Below, one piece after another: positions 1 through 6,541 of a stretch of DNA of 21,332 bases. The stretch comes from CAZFBR01 sp035353495 [NCBI: uncultured bacterium] (GTDB lineage: Bacteria; DAOPZR01), in NCBI GenBank assembly GCA_964517215.1, contig CAZFBR010000031.1:1-21332 (forward strand), in the 5' to 3' direction. How positions within the stretch are numbered: the stretch's first letter is position 1; each line of letters begins with the position of its first letter. The notes beneath the pieces were generated by a model. The model saw only the letters and a list, made by a program, of their open reading frames with translations. It was not told where the DNA came from and ran no database searches. Both the position numbers and the translations under genes were made by a program.

Positions 1-1
1 G

Positions 2-1372
2 GTCTGCATCTGCGGCGCCGGCGCGCTGGAGATCGACTACGCCGCCAAGACGGTCAAGGCGGGCGGCCGGACCTTCCGCGAAGGCGACGACCTCTCCATC
101 GACGGCACCTCCGGGGTGGTCTACGGCGGGCACATCAAGACGGCCCCGTCGGAAATCATCATGGGGCTGCTCTACGGCGACACCGCGGCGCAGCAGACGG
201 AGAAGTTCAAGAACTTCCAGCAGCTGATGAACTGGTGCAGCAAGGTGACGCGCCTCGCGGTGCGCACCAATGCCGACACCCCGGAACAGACGAAGAACGC
301 GATCGCGTTTGGCGCCACCGGCATCGGCCTGACCCGGACCGAGCACATGTTCTTCGAGGGCAACCGCATCGACGCGATGCGCGAAATGATCCTCGCCGAC
401 AACGTGGCTGACCGGAAAAAGGCGCTGGCCAAGCTGCTGCCGTACCAGCGCGAGGACTTTGCCGGCATCTTCCGCGCGCTCAAGGGCTTCCCGGCGACGA
501 TCCGCTTTTTGGACCCGCCGCTGCACGAGTTTGTGCCGCACGAAGGGAAGGCGCAGGCGGAACTGGCGCAGAAGATGGGCGTGCCCGCGGAGAAGGTCGC
601 CAAGCGGGTCGCGTCGCTGCATGAATTCAACCCGATGCTCGGCCACCGCGGCTGCCGCCTCGGCATCGCCTACCCCGAGATCAGCGAGATGCAGGCGCGC
701 GCCGTGTTCGAGGCCGCGGCCATCGTGCTGAAGGAGAAGGTCAAGGTCAAGCCGGAAGTGATGATCCCGCTCGTCGGCTACAAGCGCGAACTGGACCTGC
801 AGGTCGAGATCGTCCACCGCGTGGCGAAGGAAGTCATGGCGGAACAGAAGGTGAAGATCGACTACATGGTCGGCACGATGATCGAGATCCCGCGCGGCGC
901 GCTGACCGCCGACGAGATCGCCGAGACCGCGCAGTTCTTCAGCTTCGGCACCAATGACCTGACCCAGACCGCGCTCGGCATCAGCCGTGACGACATGGGC
1001 TCGTTCCTCACCCCGTACATCGAGAACGAGATCTACAAGAAGAACCCGTTCGCCACCCTGGACCAGGTGGGCGTCGGGCAGCTGATCAAGATGGCTGTCG
1101 AGAAGGGGAACGCGACGCGCCCGGGGATCAAGCTGGGCATCTGCGGCGAACACGGCGGCGATCCGGACTCGGTGAAATTCTGCCACCGCGTCGGGCTGAG
1201 CTATGTGAGCTGCTCGCCGTTCCGCGTCCCGGTCGCCCGCCTCGCGGCGGCGCAGGCGGCGCTCGAGGATCTGGCGAAAGCCAAGGCGCCGGCGAAGAAG
1301 GCCGCGCCGAAGGCGGCAAAGAAGGCGGTAAAAAAGGCGGCGAAGAAGGGCGTGAAGAAGGGCCGCAAGTAG
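2..1372 (+). CDS. ppdK: Pyruvate, phosphate dikinase, C-terminal part (5' end outside window)
   Basis: Interconverts pyruvate + ATP + Pi and PEP + AMP + PPi in the cytoplasm. The frame is open from the left edge, so only the C-terminal ~456 residues are visible. They start in the end of the swivelling phosphohistidine domain (EGDDLSIDG, then VVYGGHIKT), after the catalytic His. They continue through the PEP/pyruvate TIM barrel, with [30 protein letters not shown] and the catalytic-Cys motif [10 protein letters not shown], all in the order expected for PPDK. PEP synthase is less likely given the LTRTEHMFF and [10 protein letters not shown] sequences. The normal fold ends near [13 protein letters not shown]. 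About 30 further residues, almost only Lys, Ala, Pro and Gly, follow (about 1276-1369), resembling a histone-H1-like tail. The gene is followed by a clear intrinsic terminator and faces convergent minus-strand genes. Confidence 0.97.
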   Translation, partial: VCICGAGALEIDYAAKTVKAGGRTFREGDDLSIDGTSGVVYGGHIKTAPSEIIMGLLYGDTAAQQTEKFKNFQQLMNWCSKVTRLAVRTNADTPEQTKNAIAFGATGIGLTRTEHMFFEGNRIDAMREMILADNVADRKKALAKLLPYQREDFAGIFRALKGFPATIRFLDPPLHEFVPHEGKAQAELAQKMGVPAEKVAKRVASLHEFNPMLGHRGCRLGIAYPEISEMQARAVFEAAAIVLKEKVKVKPEVMIPLVGYKRELDLQVEIVHRVAKEVMAEQKVKIDYMVGTMIEIPRGALTADEIAETAQFFSFGTNDLTQTALGISRDDMGSFLTPYIENEIYKKNPFATLDQVGVGQLIKMAVEKGNATRPGIKLGICGEHGGDPDSVKFCHRVGLSYVSCSPFRVPVARLAAAQAALEDLAKAKAPAKKAAPKAAKKAVKKAAKKGVKKGRK

Positions 1373-1439
1373 TCGCCGGCGGCAGCGGGCGGTTGCCCGG
1401 CGCCGCAGCGGCAGGGCAGCAACAGGACGCAGCAACGAC

Positions 1440-1469
1440 GGGGGCGCGTGATCCGCGCCCCCGTTTTTT
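1440..1469 (+). terminator. Intrinsic terminator of ppdK
   Basis: A perfect 9-bp GC stem (1440-1448 GGGGGCGCG with 1454-1462 CGCGCCCCC) has a 5-nt loop and is followed by G and six T (1464-1469). It lies 68 nt after the ppdK stop, on the plus strand only, since the other strand has no T-run. It separates ppdK from the convergent minus-strand gene ending at 1564. Confidence 0.93.
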
Positions 1470-1563
1470 GTTGCACGCCCCGTCGCCGCTCCGGAGCTGG
1501 CTGCCGTCCGGCCGACCGGTTGCGGTGTCCTGCGCCTGCTGCATCCGCCCGGCCGGCGGGTGT

Positions 1564-2028
1564 TCAGTTGTCGAGGATGCCGCCGAAGAACTCCCGTTCG
1601 TGCAGCAGATAGCGGAGGTGGGCGATGCTGACCGCCTGAAACCAGAATAGCAATGCGCTCAGGAATGCCGGCGTGGCGTCGAGATCGTGGGTGACGGCCA
1701 CGACGATGACGACGGTCAGCCATAGCGCGCCGCCGCCGGTCAACGGCGTCAGCCAGCCGGCGCTGTCGAAGATCAGCTGGGCGAGCCGCGTGCGGGCCAG
1801 GCGGGTGTTGCGCATGCTGTTGCGCCGGGTATGGAGCAAGAACCAGCCCGTGATTGTCAGCCAGCAGCAGATCGTGGGCAAGCCGAGTGCGAACAGCAGG
1901 AGCGGGTGCCCGGGCCAGTGCCAGTCGGGACGGAACAATTGCACCAGACTGCCGCCGTGCACCGCCAGGGTGACCGGCAGCAGCAGGAAAAGCAGCGCCA
2001 GCAGCGCGCGCCAGCAGCAGCGCGCCAT
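1564..2028 (-). CDS. Small four-helix integral membrane protein, function unknown
   Basis: A 154-residue protein with four hydrophobic stretches: about residues 8-23, 42-66, 90-112 and 118-140. A short basic loop (HTRRN to RTRLAQ, residues 67-83) lies between helices 2 and 3, suggesting this loop is cytoplasmic and both termini are on the cytoplasmic side. I do not recognise a family, and no catalytic motif is visible. The ATG begins only 1 nt after the TAG of the upstream PilZ gene, so the two are almost certainly co-transcribed and translationally coupled. The partnership suggests, but does not show, that the membrane protein works with a c-di-GMP-binding partner. Trp- and Leu-rich composition and continuous hydrophobic periodicity support real coding on this strand. 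Confidence 0.8.
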   Translation of the reverse strand: MARCCWRALLALLFLLLPVTLAVHGGSLVQLFRPDWHWPGHPLLLFALGLPTICCWLTITGWFLLHTRRNSMRNTRLARTRLAQLIFDSAGWLTPLTGGGALWLTVVIVVAVTHDLDATPAFLSALLFWFQAVSIAHLRYLLHEREFFGGILDN

Positions 2029-2029
2029 G

Positions 2030-2389
2030 CTATTCGGGAGGCAGATGCTTGGCGATGAATCTTTCCAGGCGCGCCGTCTGATCGGGAGTCAGGCCGGTGA
2101 ACTGCACGCCACCCGGGTACTTGCCGAGTACCGGCAGTTCGCTGATCCACTTGAGGCTGGCGGTGAGCTTGAACGGCATGGTCGATCCCGCCAGGGTCAC
2201 TTCCAGTTCGACGGGGTCGTTTTCCTTCAGGTGGCCGGTGAAAAAGAGCTTCATCCCCTCGACGGAAATGTCGGCGACCTCGACGGCCTGGAACTGGCCG
2301 CCCAGCGTTTTGACCCGGTATTTCACCTGCAGTGCATATTGCAGCCGTGCGAAACGTCGCCGGTCCGGTCCGGAATACGAAACGGTCAT
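2030..2389 (-). CDS. PilZ-domain protein (predicted c-di-GMP receptor)
   Basis: A single-domain PilZ protein of 119 residues. The two c-di-GMP-binding signatures are present: the RxxxR arm at R11-R15 (RRFAR) and D/NxSxxG at D40-G45 (DISVEG), followed by the beta-barrel strands and a C-terminal helix (LERFIAKHL). PilZ proteins bind cyclic di-GMP and change the activity of a partner, often in motility, pili or exopolysaccharide. I chose the ATG at 2389 rather than the in-frame ATG at 2410 because GGAGG (2401-2397) stands 7 nt upstream of it and because the promoter at 2411-2439 would start transcription near 2404, inside the longer version. First gene of a two-gene unit with the membrane protein at 1564-2028. 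Confidence 0.92.
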   Translation of the reverse strand: MTVSYSGPDRRRFARLQYALQVKYRVKTLGGQFQAVEVADISVEGMKLFFTGHLKENDPVELEVTLAGSTMPFKLTASLKWISELPVLGKYPGGVQFTGLTPDQTARLERFIAKHLPPE

Positions 2390-2410
2390 GATCAATCCTC
2401 CCCGGGGCAT

Positions 2411-2439
2411 ACTGTACGTGTTATTGGCGGAAAAGGCAA
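2411..2439 (-). promoter_or_regulatory. Sigma70-like promoter of the PilZ/membrane-protein operon
   Basis: On the minus strand: -35 TTGCCT (2439-2434), 17-nt spacer, -10 TACAGT (2416-2411). The predicted start is near 2404, giving a leader of about 15 nt that just includes the GGAGG of the PilZ gene. It begins only 3 nt after the T-run of the upstream minus-strand terminator. Confidence 0.65.
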
Positions 2440-2441
2440 AT

Positions 2442-2471
2442 AAAAAAGCCCCGCGCGTACTGCCGCGGGGC
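2442..2471 (-). terminator. Intrinsic terminator of the 54-codon minus-strand gene
   Basis: Read on the minus strand: an 8-bp stem (GCCCCGCG 2471-2464 with CGCGGGGC 2455-2448), an 8-nt loop, then six T (2447-2442). It is correctly oriented only for transcripts arriving from the right on the minus strand. Apart from the small gene at 2573-2737 there is no obvious source for such a transcript, so the terminator supports that gene. Confidence 0.88.
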
Positions 2472-2572
2472 GTTGGGAGGGGGGATGACGGCTGGTGCCG
2501 TCATTCGGTGCAGGTGGGCCGGAATCGGAGAGGAGGGAGTACTGCCATATCGTGGCGTCCGGTCCGCCGCGC

Positions 2573-2737
2573 TTATACGGTCACATACACATAATCAATC
2601 TTCCAGTTCCGCAGCCGCTCGATGTGTCGTTCGCTCAGCTGCTGGTGCTCGTGCATCAGGATGAGAAAGTTGCGATAGAGCGGCCGTCCGAGTTTCATGC
2701 CAACCTGGACCTTGTCGAGTGCGAGTTTGGTAACCAT
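2573..2737 (-). CDS. 54-residue stand-alone domain like the N-terminal domain of HD-GYP proteins
   Basis: A small gene easily lost to length cut-offs. Its 54 residues read from ATG at 2737 to TAA at 2573-2575. The pattern L-x-x-V-x-x-G-M-x-L, then P-L-Y, then L-S-E-R-H-I-E-R-L-R-N-W-x-I-x-x-V-Y-V matches what I know of the small alpha/beta domain that precedes HD-GYP c-di-GMP phosphodiesterase domains. The catalytic HD-GYP part is absent: the frame ends right after VYVTV and no HD-GYP residues follow. A perfect AAGGAGG lies 6 nt upstream, and an intrinsic terminator follows about 100 nt downstream, so it looks like an intact gene rather than a remnant. It may act as a small binding or adaptor protein in the c-di-GMP circuit suggested by the neighbouring PilZ gene. 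Its function is inferred. A weak TATAAA on the minus strand (2799-2794) may belong to its promoter. Confidence 0.85.
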   Translation of the reverse strand: MVTKLALDKVQVGMKLGRPLYRNFLILMHEHQQLSERHIERLRNWKIDYVYVTV

Positions 2738-2743
2738 GTTCAC

Positions 2744-2750
2744 CCTCCTT
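2744..2750 (-). promoter_or_regulatory. Strong Shine-Dalgarno of the 54-codon gene
   Basis: AAGGAGG on the minus strand (2750-2744), 6 nt before the ATG at 2737. This site is what decides that the short frame is a translated gene. Confidence 0.85.
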
Positions 2751-2838
2751 GGTGCTGCGGGTACTTGTTTGGCGGGCTATCCGTTGCCCACTTTTTATAT
2801 CGTCTTTTTTTCCGCCGGACTTTACGCTTTTCCTCCGC

Positions 2839-2867
2839 TTGCAAAAATCCCGGCGGAATGCTACACT
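2839..2867 (+). promoter_or_regulatory. Sigma70-like promoter of the radical-SAM pair
   Basis: -35 TTGCAA (2839-2844), 17-nt spacer, -10 TACACT (2862-2867), giving a start near 2874. It lies in an unusually A/T-rich stretch between the divergent 54-codon gene and the first radical-SAM gene, 22 nt before the ATG at 2897. Confidence 0.65.
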
Positions 2868-2896
2868 GTGACTACGACGTAACCCATTGGATAGAC

Positions 2897-3898
2897 ATGC
2901 GTTACATATTGTTCTCTCGAGAGTGCAGTGAACAGCGACGCCGGCAGGTGACGGCCGGGGTGGCGCTGGCTATCGATACACGCTACTACCGCCATATGCT
3001 CGACCTAACAAACGGTCAGGATGCCGGGCTGGGCGCCCTGCTGCCGCGCAGTGCCAATCTGGAAATCACCACGGCGTGTCAGCTGGCGTGTTCCCACTGT
3101 CCGCGACAGCCAGGCGACGACCACCTGTCGCCGGCACTCGCGCGTGCCGCCATGGCGGCGCTGCAGCGGGCGGGGGTGCAGTTCATCACCCTGAGCTATC
3201 TGGGTGAGCCGCTGCTGCATCCGCAGCTGGAAGAAATCCTGGCGGATGCGACCCGGCTGTTTCCGCAAGTGGCGTTTGTCACCAACGGCCTTGCGCTCGA
3301 TCGGGAACGGGCCGAGCTGCTGCTGCGTTTTCCACTGACCCGGGTGGGAATTTCGCTTGATGACGCGCACCGGGTCGCGGCGGGTGCGACGGGGTGGCAA
3401 GCCATCACGGCCAATGCTGCCGCATTTCATCGGCGTTGCGCCGCCCTGGGTGCGGCGGCGCCGGCACTGGTGGTGCAGAGCGTGCTCACCACGCCGCCGC
3501 CTGCGGCGGCGGCAGTTGCGGCCTGGCTGGCATGTGCCGATGCGGTTGAATTGCGCCAGGAGGTGCCGCCGCACGGGCTGATGCCTGAAACTGAGGACTG
3601 CATTGCCTGTCCGCTGGCGTTCCGCCAGGTGGTGGTGCGGCATGATGGCAGAGTGCAGGTCTGCTGCGCCGACATGGCGGGCGAACTGGCGGTGGGCACG
3701 CTGACCGGCGAACTGGCGCCGGTCTGGCAGGGTGCGGCGGCCTGGCGACTGCGGCGGCAGCTGCTGACCGGCGACGTTCCCGAACTGTGCCGGCATTGTG
3801 CGGGGGTATCGCGGCCGGCCCGCGCGGCCTATCAGGCGGCCGCGACGGCGCTGGCGGCGGAGCTGCCCGGTTGGCCGATTGCGGAGGATGAGGGCTGA
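2897..3898 (+). CDS. Radical SAM/SPASM-type protein 1 (candidate peptide maturase)
   Basis: Predicted to cleave S-adenosylmethionine at a [4Fe-4S] cluster and do radical chemistry on a substrate. With the ATG at 2897 the protein has 333 residues. The cluster motif CxxxCxxC is C61-C65-C68 (CQLACSHC), and the SAM-binding GGEP loop is represented by LGEP. The C-terminus has an auxiliary-cluster (twitch/SPASM-like) Cys set: CIACP, then VRHDGRVQVCCAD, then ELCRHC. The start is uncertain. 2897 fits the promoter at 2839-2867 but lacks a clear RBS, and ATG at 2996 would give a 300-residue protein starting MLDLTNG. The frame is open upstream to 2495, but that part overlaps the antisense small gene and precedes the promoter. 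The stop overlaps the next ATG (TGATG), so the two enzymes are coupled. Its substrate is probably the peptide encoded at 4907, by context only. Confidence 0.88.
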   Translation: MRYILFSRECSEQRRRQVTAGVALAIDTRYYRHMLDLTNGQDAGLGALLPRSANLEITTACQLACSHCPRQPGDDHLSPALARAAMAALQRAGVQFITLSYLGEPLLHPQLEEILADATRLFPQVAFVTNGLALDRERAELLLRFPLTRVGISLDDAHRVAAGATGWQAITANAAAFHRRCAALGAAAPALVVQSVLTTPPPAAAAVAAWLACADAVELRQEVPPHGLMPETEDCIACPLAFRQVVVRHDGRVQVCCADMAGELAVGTLTGELAPVWQGAAAWRLRRQLLTGDVPELCRHCAGVSRPARAAYQAAATALAAELPGWPIAEDEG

Positions 3899-4875
3899 TG
3901 CGCGAACAGGGTGCGGCGTTTTTCTTCCTCCGGCATTTTATCGGGGCCGAACGGCTGTATGAGGCGATGCTGCTGCCGACCCAGCGCTGCAACCTGCGCT
4001 GCCGCCATTGCAATGCCCGCACGGAGCCGCGGCCGGAACTGTCGGCTGCGGTCTGGCGGCGGACGCTGACGGACTTGCAGCGGTGCGGGACGATGCAGGT
4101 GACCTTTTCCGGCGGTGAGCCGCTGCTGCGGCCCGACCTGCCCGCGTTGTTGCGCCATGCCGACGGGCTTGGACTGGCCCTGACCCTGTTCAGCAACGGC
4201 CAATTGCTCGACCGGGCCCGGGTGGCGGCCTTGCGCGGATTGCGCTGGCGGGAGATTACCCTGTCGCTGTACAGTGTCCGCGCCCATGAACACGATCGGC
4301 TCACCCGCCACCCCGGTTCATGGGTGAAGACCGCGGCGGCCCTGGCTCGACTGGCCGATGCCGGCCTGCCGGTGGCAGTCAACTGCATGACGCTGCGCGG
4401 GTTGCGGCCGGCCGCCCAAAACGAGGTGTTCCAGTGGGCGTCCGGCCGCGGCTATCGTTGCCATACCGGCAGTATGCTGCTGCCGGTGCTGGACGGCGAC
4501 TTGGCGCCGCTGCGCCTGCGGCGGATCGTGGCGGTGGCTGATGCGCCTCGGGTCGGGGCCAAGGCATGGCGGCGCGGCTGCGGCTGCGGTGAAGCCGCCA
4601 CGATGATCAACGCCTACGGCGACTGCTATCCCTGCTCGTTTTTTCCGGCCCCGCTGGGGAATGTCTGCGTGCAAACGGTCAGCGCGATTCGCCGGCAATC
4701 GCCGCTGCTGCCGGTGATCAGGCGCGGACTCGATCGGATCGCGTTGCGCCGCAGCTGCCGGCAGTGCCGGCAGCGGGTCGGTTGCCGGCAGTGTTTCGGC
4801 CAGGCGTTTCTTGAAACGGGGACCTGTTACCGGCCGGCAGCGGCGTCCTGCGCCCAGTTCGGCCGGTCATCTTGA
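3898..4875 (+). CDS. Radical SAM/SPASM-type protein 2 (PqqE-like fold, candidate peptide maturase)
   Basis: A 325-residue enzyme. CxxxCxxC is C31-C35-C38 (CNLRCRHC) and the GGEP motif is S71-P75 (FSGGEP). The later radical-SAM barrel strands are visible (ALTLFSNGQ, EITLSLYS, VAVNCMTL). The C-terminal SPASM region is cysteine-rich: GCGCGEA, then GDCYPCSF and LGNVC, then a cluster near the end (SCRQCRQ, GCRQCFGQ, GTCYRP) that could ligate two auxiliary Fe-S clusters. SPASM enzymes typically modify peptides (PqqE, sactipeptide and thioether maturases, mycofactocin). The ATG overlaps the preceding stop. The stop codon (4873-4875) lies inside the -35 box of the peptide promoter. It differs from enzyme 1 in sequence and cysteine layout, so the pair is not a recent duplication. 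No RRE/PqqD-like domain is visible in it. Confidence 0.92.
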   Translation: MREQGAAFFFLRHFIGAERLYEAMLLPTQRCNLRCRHCNARTEPRPELSAAVWRRTLTDLQRCGTMQVTFSGGEPLLRPDLPALLRHADGLGLALTLFSNGQLLDRARVAALRGLRWREITLSLYSVRAHEHDRLTRHPGSWVKTAAALARLADAGLPVAVNCMTLRGLRPAAQNEVFQWASGRGYRCHTGSMLLPVLDGDLAPLRLRRIVAVADAPRVGAKAWRRGCGCGEAATMINAYGDCYPCSFFPAPLGNVCVQTVSAIRRQSPLLPVIRRGLDRIALRRSCRQCRQRVGCRQCFGQAFLETGTCYRPAAASCAQFGRSS

Positions 4876-4900
4876 CTTGCAGGTCGTTCCGCGCTATACT
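4872..4900 (+). promoter_or_regulatory. Near-consensus sigma70 promoter of the precursor-peptide gene
   Basis: -35 TTGACT (4872-4877), 17-nt spacer, -10 TATACT (4895-4900). This is the best promoter match in the window. The -35 overlaps the stop codon of radical-SAM gene 2. The predicted start is about 4906-4908, the same place as the ATG at 4907, so the transcript would be essentially leaderless. Confidence 0.8.
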
Positions 4901-4906
4901 TTTGTC

Positions 4907-5077
4907 ATGGAAAAGGAAACCAAACCCGAACAGGAATGCAAGCGGTCGTATCACCCGCCGGAGCTGACCCGCTATCAGCGGCTGCAGGACCTGACCCGCG
5001 GCGATTCCGGGACCGGCAGCGGGCTGGTGGAAACCTGCTCCATTGCCGGTCAGTGCGAAGCCAGCGAATTTTCATGA
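4907..5077 (+). CDS. Candidate RiPP precursor peptide with lasso-type leader motif
   Basis: A 56-residue peptide. The leader contains Y15-x-x-P18-x-L20 ... L29-T30-x-G32 (SYHPPELTRYQ, then RLQDLTRG). This has the exact spacing of the leader motif of lasso-type precursors (YxxPxLxxxGx5T), except that the central Gly is Gln24. The expected cleavage point after T30-R31 would leave a 25-residue core starting GDSGTGSG and containing C44 and C50 (TCSIAGQC). A lasso ring would need Asp/Glu at core position 7-9. Those positions are Ser, Gly and Leu, and no asparagine-synthetase-like cyclase is present, so radical-SAM modification, perhaps thioether bonds from the two cysteines, is more likely. The ATG at 4907 is the first in-frame start after the promoter. 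The frame continues upstream to 4811, but that part lies before the transcription start. No RBS is visible, fitting leaderless translation. Confidence 0.82.
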   Translation: MEKETKPEQECKRSYHPPELTRYQRLQDLTRGDSGTGSGLVETCSIAGQCEASEFS

Positions 5078-5120
5078 TGCGTTGCGGCAACTGACCGCGC
5101 GTGCGGCTTGTCCAATTCCC

Positions 5121-5879
5121 ATGCGCTTCCGGATGATGCTGCGGCGGCTGGTGGTGGTGCTGCTGCTGACCGCTCTGCTTGGTTGTGCCGCCGCCCCGCG
5201 GCGGGTCACCAATTTCTTTATCGATGAGGATCTGGCCCGCCTGCGGCGGAATACGGTGGCGGTGCTCCCCTTTGACAACCTTTCCGGATTCATCGGCGCG
5301 GATTTTCTGGTGACGGATGAATTCAATCTGCAGCTCGGGCGCACGGGCTATTTCGATCTGGTCGAACGCGTGCGGGTGGCGGAACTCTACAAGGAGCAGG
5401 ATCTCGATCCGCACCGGATCGATCAGACGACGGCGGTGCGGGTGGGAAAAATGCTCGGCGCCCATGCGGTGGTGCTGGGGACCGTGACGAGTTATGAGCC
5501 GAGCGAGATCGTGCCGACGGTGCCCTCGGACGCCTATCCGATCATTGTCCCCGTGCCGACGGACATGGACGGACGCACGGCGACGCGCGTGGCGGTGGCG
5601 GGCGCGGTGCTGACCCTGATCCTCATGGCGGCGGCGCACAAGTACCAGGATGCCCGGGTGGGCATCACCGCCCGGCTGGTCGGCACGGAAGCGGGGCAGC
5701 AGTTCTGGCAGGCGCGGGAAACCTTTGTCGGTGATGATCCCGGCGTGGTGGCGCTGGCGGATAATCGCTATGACAAAAAACGGGTGAACAAGGACGTCGA
5801 GTTCCTGTCGCGCCTGCTCTGCACCGCCATGTGCCGCACCTTCAGCGATGCGGGGGCGATGGTGGGCGGCGACGGGTAG
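5121..5879 (+). CDS. CsgG-like outer-membrane lipoprotein
   Basis: A 252-residue lipoprotein. It has a basic N-terminus, a hydrophobic stretch (residues 9-20) and a lipobox ending L19-L20-G21-C22, with Cys22 as the lipidated residue and Ala at +2, which suits outer-membrane sorting. The mature part has the order seen in the CsgG/curli-assembly family: VAVLPFDNLSG (46-56), LGRTGYFDLVERVRVAEL (72-89), KEQDLDP, TAVRVGKMLGAHAVVLGTV (104-122), then ARLVGTEAGQQFW. CsgG forms an outer-membrane export channel in curli systems, but many CsgG-like proteins are not proven pores. An extra hydrophobic segment (about 156-172) sits where a membrane hairpin might be. I chose ATG 5121 because the signal peptide starts there; 5133 and 5136 are possible, and no good RBS is seen. 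It starts 43 nt after the peptide gene on the same transcript, so a role in exporting or anchoring the product is plausible. Confidence 0.82.
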   Translation: MRFRMMLRRLVVVLLLTALLGCAAAPRRVTNFFIDEDLARLRRNTVAVLPFDNLSGFIGADFLVTDEFNLQLGRTGYFDLVERVRVAELYKEQDLDPHRIDQTTAVRVGKMLGAHAVVLGTVTSYEPSEIVPTVPSDAYPIIVPVPTDMDGRTATRVAVAGAVLTLILMAAAHKYQDARVGITARLVGTEAGQQFWQARETFVGDDPGVVALADNRYDKKRVNKDVEFLSRLLCTAMCRTFSDAGAMVGGDG

Positions 5880-5885
5880 CCGGCG

Positions 5886-6524
5886 TCAGGGCTGCGGGGC
5901 TTCGGTCAGCAGGGTGCGCAGATAGGTGAAGAGCGCGTCCTGGTCCGCCTGGTTGGTCTCGCGGAAGCCGACGCCGATCAGGTAGCGGAACTGCGGATAG
6001 GCGACGACGCGGGTCACCTCACTGAGAATAATCACGGGCTGCGGGCGTTGGGGGAGGCGGATTTCCAGCCGCAGCCGGGTTTTTTCGCGCAGCTGCTTCT
6101 CATGCACTTCGAAGGCCAGTCCGCCCGGGCTGATGTTCTCGATGGTGGAGGTCCCCGGCCGCGACACCAGCGTGTTATTGAACGGATTGAATTCCTGATA
6201 GGTCAGCTGCAGGCAGGTGGTGAGGCGGATGAACCGCCGCTCCCCCCGGCTTTCGCGGTAGCTGGTGAAGTAGACGCGCGTGCCGGCCAGCTCTTCCGCC
6301 GCGGGGGTGCTGGCCTGCCAGTCGCCCGCGGGCGCGGCACGGCCGAGCACATCGCGCAGCTCGGGAAACTCGCGCGCCGGCTGCCAGCGTTCGCCGGCAA
6401 AATCCCACACCAGGTCGTCGCCCTGCACCCGCCCGTCGCTAACCCACTGGCGCAGGGTGTCGAGGGGAATGGGGCCGTACTGGGATTCGTGGACAAACAC
6501 ATACCACACAGGCGCTGGGGTCAT
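5886..6524 (-). CDS. GYF_2-PilZ fusion protein (predicted c-di-GMP receptor)
   Basis: A 212-residue cytoplasmic protein of two domains. Residues ~4-60 form a GYF_2-type domain (WYVFVHESQYGP, then LRQWVSDGRV, DDLVWDFAGERW), a small module found in bacteria and usually thought to bind peptides. Residues ~95-205 form a PilZ domain with RxxxR at R96-R100 (RRFIR) and NxSxxG at N130-G135 (NISPGG). The start at 6524 has GGAGG 7 nt upstream (6536-6532). The frame stays open far upstream, but that part is antisense to the pilT gene. It is convergent with the CsgG-like gene (6 nt between stops) and divergent from the pilus ATPase gene, so it may tune pilus activity to c-di-GMP. The role is inferred from position. 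Confidence 0.93.
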   Translation of the reverse strand: MTPAPVWYVFVHESQYGPIPLDTLRQWVSDGRVQGDDLVWDFAGERWQPAREFPELRDVLGRAAPAGDWQASTPAAEELAGTRVYFTSYRESRGERRFIRLTTCLQLTYQEFNPFNNTLVSRPGTSTIENISPGGLAFEVHEKQLREKTRLRLEIRLPQRPQPVIILSEVTRVVAYPQFRYLIGVGFRETNQADQDALFTYLRTLLTEAPQP

Positions 6525-6541
6525 GAGCTCACCTCCCGAAC

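Noticed and set aside
2495-2896. Upstream extension of radical-SAM gene 1 back to an ATG at 2495
   Set aside because: It lies before the promoter at 2839-2867, covers the antisense 54-codon gene, and shows no family similarity.
4907-5077. True lasso peptide pathway
   Set aside because: The leader spacing fits, but the core has no Asp/Glu at positions 7-9 and no asparagine-synthetase-like cyclase or protease gene is nearby.
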